Assembly (NCBI GenBank): GCA_035906255.1 | Contig: JAMIFM010000021.1 | Coordinates: 1-64,000 of the forward strand | DNA: 64,000 nt | Source: SB11 sp035906255 | GTDB taxonomy: Bacteria > Bacteroidota > Bacteroidia > UBA8524 | Direction: 5' to 3' | In this document: in pieces, positions 58,782 to 64,000 of the stretch | Layout of the letters: the number at the start of each line of letters is the position of its first letter | How positions within the stretch are numbered: position 1 is the first letter of the stretch | Notes under the pieces: model-generated | Databases searched by the model: none | The model's input: the letters and a program-made list of their open reading frames with translations, nothing else | Told to the model about the DNA's origin: nothing | Made by a program: the position numbers and the translations under genes

Positions 58782-58970
58782 TTATTGTTTGTTTTTGCGT
58801 CGTTTGTCTAATTCTTGTTTCAGACTATCATACTTGCCCCTATCATCAACACCGGGTTGGGGTGCTTGCCATAAGCTGTCGCTTGCAGGCTCAGGCTGCG
58901 CAGTTTCCTGTTTTGTTTTGCAGCCCGCAATAAGCACAAGTATGCTAACGGCTAATAATAACTTTCTCAT
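58782..58970 (-). CDS. Small lipoprotein, 62 residues
   Basis: From ATG 58970: MRKLLLAVSILVLIAGC (signal peptide with lipobox, Cys 17), then KTKQETAQPEPASDSLWQAPQPGVDDRGKYDSLKQELDKRRKNKQ, a short hydrophilic tail. Its start overlaps the 3' end of the T9SS protein gene by 26 bases, and its stop is one base before the dprA start, so it is coupled between the two. An earlier in-frame ATG (58997) would put the signal peptide inside the chain. Function unknown. Confidence 0.65.
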   Translation of the reverse strand: MRKLLLAVSILVLIAGCKTKQETAQPEPASDSLWQAPQPGVDDRGKYDSLKQELDKRRKNKQ

Positions 58971-60801
58971 TTTTGATGACAGCAGCACCGTTTTCAATGC
59001 TCAGATAATACACCCCGTTTGTAAGGGGTAATGTATTAAATGTGAATTTGTTGGTGCCTGCTTTTACCTTTACTTCCACCAATTTTGATACCAGTTTACC
59101 GTTAACGTCATATAGGTTGAATACCAATTGAGCCGACTGAGGTAAATCAAATTCTACATTAAGCCACTCAATTGCTGGATTAGGGTACACCGCCATATCG
59201 AATTTTGAGGCGGTAGTTTCGGGTGTAGATAATGCAGGGTCGGGGTTAGATATTTTACCAATTACAGTAATGTGGCTGGGTGATTGGGCTAAGCTGCCCG
59301 CTAACCAAAATGTGCGTGGTTCGTTGTATTTACGTTGGATGCCTGAGTAATCGCCCCAGCGCTCAAGGGTATCGGTTAATACGTTTATCACTCCTGAACC
59401 TTGTTGTACAACGGTTACATCTGAGTATTGAAAATCGCGGTTTACATACATTACAACTGTGCCTGCATTAAAGCTTTTTGACACTTTTGAGAAGGTTAGC
59501 ATAGCGCTATTGTCCCACGACTCACCATTACCTGCATAAGCAATATCGGGATAACCGTAATCTACCGAATCTGAACTGATAATATTTAACGTGGCTGTGT
59601 TTGCATTTACGTTCATATACCCGTGATAAATACCTGCTGTATAATGGTTGGTATCTACACAGTTGCCCGCAAACTGGATAATTCCGTTTTGCACCATTGC
59701 AGTTAAAATACGGCCGTCGTTAGTTGATAGCCATTGCTGTCCACCGGGTTGAGGGGCGCTTGGGGGGAAACCGTAACTTTTACTGGCTTTTATTAAACGG
59801 GTACTTAGGGTAGCCGTGCCCGAATTGAGGGTGTTGGTTATTTCATGCAAGAAAATACTGTCGTTTTGGAAATCGGTTGGGCGAACGGATAAGAAATAAG
59901 CATTAGGCCCTGCGGGAGATAAACCGCCCTGTGCAGGGCAAATACTCCATACATTGCGGTTGCCGTATTTTATACCGTTCCATTTGTTGTATTTTAACGC
60001 AGTGTCGCCAGTATAACCGCTGTTTTTATTCACCTGCCATATCATCGACTCGATAAATCCATCGCGCCACCCGCCGTTGTTTTTAAGCATATTAAGGGTG
60101 ATGAACAAATCCTCTTTAGTAAGGCTGATGATAGGATAATCCGACCATGTATCGTTTTGGAACAAGTTAGCCCCCGGCAAGGCATAGGCATACCACTCGC
60201 CGGTAGGGTCGTTGGTTTTTGAAACACACACGTATGTTTTGCTATCTGCATCCCTATCGTTCAAAAAAACAATGATAAAACGGTCGGCATCGGGGTCATA
60301 CACTACTCGGGGGTCAAACGCAGCACTTTGCGCCAACGGAATACTGCCCAATATACGCAGGGTAAAGTTTTTAAGTATCTGCCCTGTTTCACTAAACACA
60401 CGCATATTGCTGTTCATCACACTCACAATCTTCCCATCGTTGCTAATAGCTATATCGTTATCATTGGGTGTTCCGTTAGGTGAGTTGCCCAGTGCAGTAA
60501 ATGCTACATTGGGGTTCACTGCTATCCCTGCTTTATGAATTATGGGCTGTTTGGTATTTTTATGTTCACTACGAAGGCGGTTTACTACTTCTTTGCGGTA
60601 GTTAAAATCACTGCCGGGTTTTGGCATTTCAGTAATGGCAAGCACACTGGGGCTAAAACTCTTTTCAACCTCTTCAAACCTTATTGTACCTATTAACTTT
60701 ACGCTTCCTGTTTGCGGTGTAATAACGTTTTGTTGTGCACTCACCGCCAACGGTGCCATCAACCCCAAAAAGGCTATGTATTTGGTAAACCTATTCTTCA
60801 T
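58945..60801 (-). CDS. T9SS-exported protein of 618 residues
   Basis: From ATG 60801: signal peptide (KNRFTKYIAFLGLMAPLAVSAQ). A long beta-rich region contains NDNDIAISNDGKIVSVMNSNMRVFSETGQ, DPRVVYDPDADRFIIVFLNDRDADSKTYVCVSKTNDPTGEWYAY and other blade-like segments that look like a beta-propeller. The T9SS sorting domain closes it (DMAVYPNPAIEWLNVEF to KVIISR). Longer in-frame starts (up to 61044) are rejected because they would bury the signal peptide and overlap the divergent gene's promoter. Surface-exposed by T9SS; no enzymatic motif recognised. Divergent from the SRPBCC gene at 60910. Confidence 0.82.
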   Translation of the reverse strand: MKNRFTKYIAFLGLMAPLAVSAQQNVITPQTGSVKLIGTIRFEEVEKSFSPSVLAITEMPKPGSDFNYRKEVVNRLRSEHKNTKQPIIHKAGIAVNPNVAFTALGNSPNGTPNDNDIAISNDGKIVSVMNSNMRVFSETGQILKNFTLRILGSIPLAQSAAFDPRVVYDPDADRFIIVFLNDRDADSKTYVCVSKTNDPTGEWYAYALPGANLFQNDTWSDYPIISLTKEDLFITLNMLKNNGGWRDGFIESMIWQVNKNSGYTGDTALKYNKWNGIKYGNRNVWSICPAQGGLSPAGPNAYFLSVRPTDFQNDSIFLHEITNTLNSGTATLSTRLIKASKSYGFPPSAPQPGGQQWLSTNDGRILTAMVQNGIIQFAGNCVDTNHYTAGIYHGYMNVNANTATLNIISSDSVDYGYPDIAYAGNGESWDNSAMLTFSKVSKSFNAGTVVMYVNRDFQYSDVTVVQQGSGVINVLTDTLERWGDYSGIQRKYNEPRTFWLAGSLAQSPSHITVIGKISNPDPALSTPETTASKFDMAVYPNPAIEWLNVEFDLPQSAQLVFNLYDVNGKLVSKLVEVKVKAGTNKFTFNTLPLTNGVYYLSIENGAAVIKNEKVIISR

Positions 60802-60909
60802 ACTAACAAATTTATGATTTATGACCGTTGTATGAAGGATTTTGTTGTTTGTGCCAAAAACAACTCCTTGTTGCTTTTTAATTAACTCCCTGTATCTTAA
60901 TTTAGATGT

Positions 60910-61347
60910 ATGAAATACACTAACCAAATAACCATAAACCAACCTATTGCAAAAGTTATTGAATTGTTTGATAATGCAGACAATATGCAACATTGGATGC
61001 CCGGCCTTGTGAGTTATGAGTTTATTGAAGGTGTACCGGGCCAAGTGGGCGCGAAAATGAAACTGACTTATAAAATGGGGAGCAGGGAAATGGTGCTGGT
61101 TGAAACTATTACTGTGCGCAATTTACCGCATGAATTTAGTGGTACGTACGAGCACAAAGGGGTTTATAATGTGGTAAAGAACTTTTTTAGTGCCGTTGAC
61201 GAAAACACTACCCTTTATAAATCCGAATCGGAGTTTCAGTTCTCTACCTTTGGGATGAAATTTTTGGGTTGGCTGATGCCGGGTGCTTTTAAAAAGCAAT
61301 CGCAAAAATACCTTGAACAGTTCAAGGCGTTTGCTGAAAAACACTAA
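60910..61347 (+). CDS. SRPBCC-fold protein (polyketide cyclase/dehydrase-like)
   Basis: 145 residues: MKYTNQITINQPIAKVIELFDNADNMQHWMPGLVSYEFIEGVPGQVGAKMKLTYKMGSREMVLVETITVRNLPHEFSGTYEHKGVYNVVKNFF and a C-terminal long helix (FGMKFLGWLMPGAFKKQSQKYLEQFKAFAEKH). This is the START/SRPBCC layout of a helix-grip lipid or ligand pocket: NQPIAKVIELFDNADNMQHWMPG start and the long C-terminal helix. The ligand is unknown. Stands alone between divergent and convergent genes. Confidence 0.82.
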   Translation: MKYTNQITINQPIAKVIELFDNADNMQHWMPGLVSYEFIEGVPGQVGAKMKLTYKMGSREMVLVETITVRNLPHEFSGTYEHKGVYNVVKNFFSAVDENTTLYKSESEFQFSTFGMKFLGWLMPGAFKKQSQKYLEQFKAFAEKH

Positions 61348-61358
61348 TTACGATTATA

Positions 61359-61799
61359 TCAACCTTTCTCGTATATATTCATCCGGAAGATTGACATATA
61401 CCTTTTAGGGTCTTTTACGATAGTAAAACCAAACTGTTCATACAATGTGTGTGCATCTTGCGTGCCCAACATAATATTACGCAAACCGCTTACATACTCT
61501 TTTAAAATAAAATGTGCTACAATGGCTTTTGATAAGCCTTTGCCCCTGTGTGCGGGCAACACAAACACATCAGCAAGGTAGCCAAAGGTGGCATAATCGG
61601 TAATTAAACGGGCAAAACCCACTTGGTTTCCCTCGTGATAAACACCCACGCAATCAGCACCGAGTATTGATTTTTCTACTACCTGCATGGGTATGTTTTT
61701 GGCCCAGTACGATTGCTTGCTTAAAAACTCATGTATTACAGTATGTTGCAGCAGGCTTTTATCTTCTGAAAGAAAATAACCATTTCCTAAGTCCTTCAT
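61359..61799 (-). CDS. GNAT family N-acetyltransferase
   Basis: 146 residues from ATG 61799 (MKDLGNGYFLSEDKSLLQ); an earlier in-frame ATG (61823) adds eight residues without family support. The acetyl-CoA-binding segment VLPAHRGKGLSKAIVAHFI (about 87-105) carries the R/Q-x-x-G-x-G/A loop (RGKGLS); the preceding GFARLITDYATFGYLADVFVLP is the usual beta4 segment. The end YEQFGFTIVKDPKRYM is the family C-terminus. The substrate is unknown. Single gene, convergent with the SRPBCC gene. Confidence 0.88.
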   Translation of the reverse strand: MKDLGNGYFLSEDKSLLQHTVIHEFLSKQSYWAKNIPMQVVEKSILGADCVGVYHEGNQVGFARLITDYATFGYLADVFVLPAHRGKGLSKAIVAHFILKEYVSGLRNIMLGTQDAHTLYEQFGFTIVKDPKRYMSIFRMNIYEKG

Positions 61800-61840
61800 A
61801 CTGCAAAGGTATAAAGTAGCCACCGACAGTGCTTATATTA

Positions 61841-62797
61841 TTAAAACGCATAACAAGCATCTCCGCGCTTGCCGCCTTTGAGCTTAATATTAAGGGTAAT
61901 GTAAAATACTGAGAAATTATCGGTGGATGAAGGGTTGCCCCTCGGTTCACCGCCGGGGCGTTTTGCACCGCCCGGAAAACGGTTTTTGTCGGCAATATCG
62001 GCGGCTATATCCCCTTTTTGTTGCCTTAAAGTGATATTGTTATAATAGGGTAAACTTACATCGTCTATATTATCTGTAAAGGTTTTATTGAATACAAGCT
62101 CGGCACCGATGGAAACTCCCTTGCCGATTAAATACTTATAGCCTGCCCCAATAGGAACGTCCACCGTGTTTAACTTATATTCAGAAGAGCCACCGGGTAG
62201 CCCCTGCCCTGCTGTTGAAAGCTCGGGTAATGAGTACCATTGGCCGTATAAACTTCCGTAGGGATGAAAGGCCATTATTGAAATTCCTGCAAACACATAC
62301 AGGTTTTGCCTTTTGGTAATGTATTTTTTTTGTGAAGTGCGCCCGTTTTTAAAATTCCAGTTCAAGAGCGAATATTCAAGCGTGGCTGCAAAACCAAACA
62401 CATTAGATTTAAAATCGAGATTGCGTTGCTTGCGGTATTGGCTTGATGAAAGTGAATCAAACCCTTTTACTTGCGCGTAGGTAAATGAGCCTCTCACAGC
62501 AAACCTGTTTGTAAAATAATACCTCAGCCCCGCTTGGGCTGCTGCCCCTGTTGTATTTGCATTAATACTTGTAGGCCCGTCAGCACCTAAATCGCCCGAA
62601 AAATAAGTGCCGCCCACACCCAATACCAATTCAAAACCATCCGCTGCATTGCTTCGCTGAGCCAATACTATAGTTTGGGTAAATAGCAGTGTTACAAATA
62701 ATAGGAGGTGTTTATTGTTAAAATGTGAAAAAAGGCCGTAAAAAGATATTGAACCACCATAACAACGGGTGTTTGCAGTAGTACAGTTTATTGGCAT
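61841..62797 (-). CDS. Outer-membrane beta-barrel protein, DUF6089-like
   Basis: 318 residues. A hydrophobic signal segment (HLLLFVTLLFTQTIVLAQ) lies 30 residues in; the only in-frame ATG is 62797, so either a longer N-terminal tail or a non-ATG start closer to the signal peptide is used. The mature part (VLGVGGTYFSGDLGADG, FAVRGSFTYAQVKGFDS, LYVFAGISIMAFHPYG and VPIGAGYKYLIGKGVSIGAELVFNKTFTDNIDD) shows alternating beta strands of an outer-membrane barrel, of the DUF6089/opacity-like type in Bacteroidota. A basic Gly/Arg/Pro stretch near 285-300 (GGAKRPGGEPRGNPSS) may be a loop. Ends FYITLNIKLKGGKRGDACYAF. Confidence 0.78.
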   Translation of the reverse strand: MPINCTTANTRCYGGSISFYGLFSHFNNKHLLLFVTLLFTQTIVLAQRSNAADGFELVLGVGGTYFSGDLGADGPTSINANTTGAAAQAGLRYYFTNRFAVRGSFTYAQVKGFDSLSSSQYRKQRNLDFKSNVFGFAATLEYSLLNWNFKNGRTSQKKYITKRQNLYVFAGISIMAFHPYGSLYGQWYSLPELSTAGQGLPGGSSEYKLNTVDVPIGAGYKYLIGKGVSIGAELVFNKTFTDNIDDVSLPYYNNITLRQQKGDIAADIADKNRFPGGAKRPGGEPRGNPSSTDNFSVFYITLNIKLKGGKRGDACYAF

Positions 62798-63043
62798 ATA
62801 GGGTGTATAGGGTATCTAATTTACACAAAAAAACTTAACCATACAAGCTATTACCCTTATTAATTGGTAGTGCTCCCATTGCTTTTAGGCAAACCCATTA
62901 AATATTTCCAAAAGGTTAATAACGTTTTGAAAATGTTTGGATAGCTATTTAATAATTCCCTGCCAACCTTTTAGTAACCATTTACAAACATTTGATACAA
63001 AACGTACAACCAATTTTGAGCGAAGAAAACTATCCCCAAAACA

Positions 63044-64000
63044 ATGAAAAAACTGTACGTAAAAGTCTTGCTTTTCAGCATACTTTCCTTAATCGGGATT
63101 TCTGCTTTGCAAGCGCAAAAAACGCTCAGCGTAAAAATTACAAACGCTGACGACGACCAAGAAGAATGGCTGGCCGGCCCTAACCAAACTAAAACGGTGG
63201 GCGACCTTGATGCCGGCAGCAGCGACCTTGAACTGGGCACTGAAAGCAGCGGTACCGACCCTCAAATGGTGGGTATGCGTTTTGCCAACATCACTATCCC
63301 TAAGGGGGCATTAATTACCAGTGCATACATACAGTTTACTGTGGATGCTACCAGCAAAAACAGCGACCCTTGTGTACTGAATATTACTACTGAAGATAAT
63401 GCTAACCCTGTAACCTTTAACCCCACTACAAAGTTTGATATTACCAGCCGTGCTAAATCAAGCCAATCGGTAGTATGGACTGTGAGCGGTGCTTCATGGG
63501 GCACAACAGGTTCTGCGACTGCTGACCAACGCACGCCTAATCTTAGCGGTTTATTACAAGCTCTTGTTGACCGTAACGCTTGGAACAGCGGTAATGCCGT
63601 AGCTTTTTATATAACAGGTACAGGTACTCGTGAAGTAGAATCAGCAGACGGCAGCAACCCCGGTGCAGCTACTTTGGTAGTTAATTATATTGAGCCTAAA
63701 ACGCTTTCGTTAAAAATTACTGCTGCGGATGATGACCAAGAAGAGTGGCTTGACGGTGCAAATGCAGGCAATTTGGACGGTGGCAGCAGCGACCTTGAAT
63801 TGGGTACTGAAAGCAGCGGTACCGACCCTCAAATGGTAGGTATGCGTTTTGGTAATATAACAATACCTAAAGGAGCTATTATTACTAATGCTTACATACA
63901 ATTTACCGTTGATGCCACCAGCAAAAATACCGACCCTTGTGTGTTGGCTATTAAAGCTGAAAACAATGATAACCCTGTAACTTTTAATCCAACTGCTAAA
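63044..64000 (+). CDS. Secreted protein built of long tandem repeats (partial)
   Basis: Open reading frame from ATG 63044 to the window end (319 residues present). Signal peptide (LLFSILSLIGISALQAQ), then the first repeat from KTLSVKITNADDDQEEWL (about 26) and a second from KTLSLKITAADDDQEEWL (about 219), period 193 residues (579 bases). Shared within each: DDDQEEWL, GSSDLELGTESSGTDPQMVGMRF, NITIPKGA, AYIQFTVDATSKN and DPCVL. Copies are close in sequence (the DPQMVGMRF block is identical), so the duplication is recent or concerted. The domain resembles the beta-sandwich modules in some secreted Bacteroidota proteins; no catalytic motif can be seen. The stop lies outside the window. Confidence 0.75.
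   Translation, partial: MKKLYVKVLLFSILSLIGISALQAQKTLSVKITNADDDQEEWLAGPNQTKTVGDLDAGSSDLELGTESSGTDPQMVGMRFANITIPKGALITSAYIQFTVDATSKNSDPCVLNITTEDNANPVTFNPTTKFDITSRAKSSQSVVWTVSGASWGTTGSATADQRTPNLSGLLQALVDRNAWNSGNAVAFYITGTGTREVESADGSNPGAATLVVNYIEPKTLSLKITAADDDQEEWLDGANAGNLDGGSSDLELGTESSGTDPQMVGMRFGNITIPKGAIITNAYIQFTVDATSKNTDPCVLAIKAENNDNPVTFNPTAK

Overview
The window comes from a chromosome of a Bacteroidota bacterium. Several secreted proteins end in the type IX secretion (T9SS) sorting domain (a YPNPA-type motif followed by a 70-80 residue beta domain). The tmRNA encodes a Bacteroidota-like tag ending FALAA. Several genes are preceded by the Bacteroidota -7 promoter box TAnnTTTG rather than a sigma70 -10 box, and Shine-Dalgarno sequences are scarce. 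The family mix (DUF6089-like, DUF2723-like, DUF6660-like, ECF sigma plus membrane partner) fits an environmental member of the phylum. I cannot place it below that level.

Layout. 1-2425: type I restriction-modification genes hsdM and hsdS on the minus strand (hsdS runs off the left edge). 3202-3565: ssrA (tmRNA). 3687-8888: a LYS1-like lysine/saccharopine dehydrogenase, an ECF sigma factor with a downstream membrane protein, and a Rieske oxygenase. About 9267-32657: an integrated genomic island. It starts with a tyrosine recombinase and an excisionase-like HTH protein. A winged-helix replication- or regulation-type protein follows, then small mobile-element ORFs. Its cargo is a divalent heavy-metal efflux operon (an RND pump fused to its outer-membrane channel, a membrane-fusion lipoprotein, a P-type ATPase, DUF3703 and small membrane proteins), a T9SS-exported M28 peptidase, and a four-gene cell-surface cluster (tail-fibre-like protein, two duplicated lipoproteins, a 933-residue T9SS protein). 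A GIY-YIG-like gene closes it. No conjugation genes or relaxase are visible.

32986-45110: housekeeping and surface genes: an APC permease, several secreted proteins (one C25-like with PKD and T9SS domains), a leucine-rich paralogue of the sigma-linked membrane protein, an Smr protein and LhgO. 45124-45638: a toxin-antitoxin pair whose toxin gene is broken by two frameshifts. 45750-64000: ruvC, a LPG-synthase-like membrane protein with a glycosyltransferase, an Opp-type permease, a large NtrY-like histidine kinase, rsmG, a second glycosyltransferase, an RlpA-like protein, dprA, a T9SS protein, an SRPBCC protein, a GNAT acetyltransferase, an outer-membrane barrel protein, and the start of a repeat-built secreted protein cut by the window end.

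Most notable observations. (1) A 16-bp inverted-repeat site, CAACAAC-GT-GTTGTTG, occurs nine times (four exact, five with one mismatch). All copies lie inside the island, clustered around the recombinase/winged-helix genes and again at 25.6-26.4 kb. Two intragenic copies are read in different frames, so the DNA rather than the protein is conserved. (2) A 13-residue leader ORF plus a strong nested hairpin lies upstream of the winged-helix gene. (3) A 119-bp foldback element lies at 26.5 kb. (4) The toxin of the TA pair is inactivated while the antitoxin is intact. (5) Two large surface proteins share a whole C-terminal architecture but have swapped N-termini, one being an ECF-sigma-linked transmembrane protein and the other a secreted leucine-rich protein.
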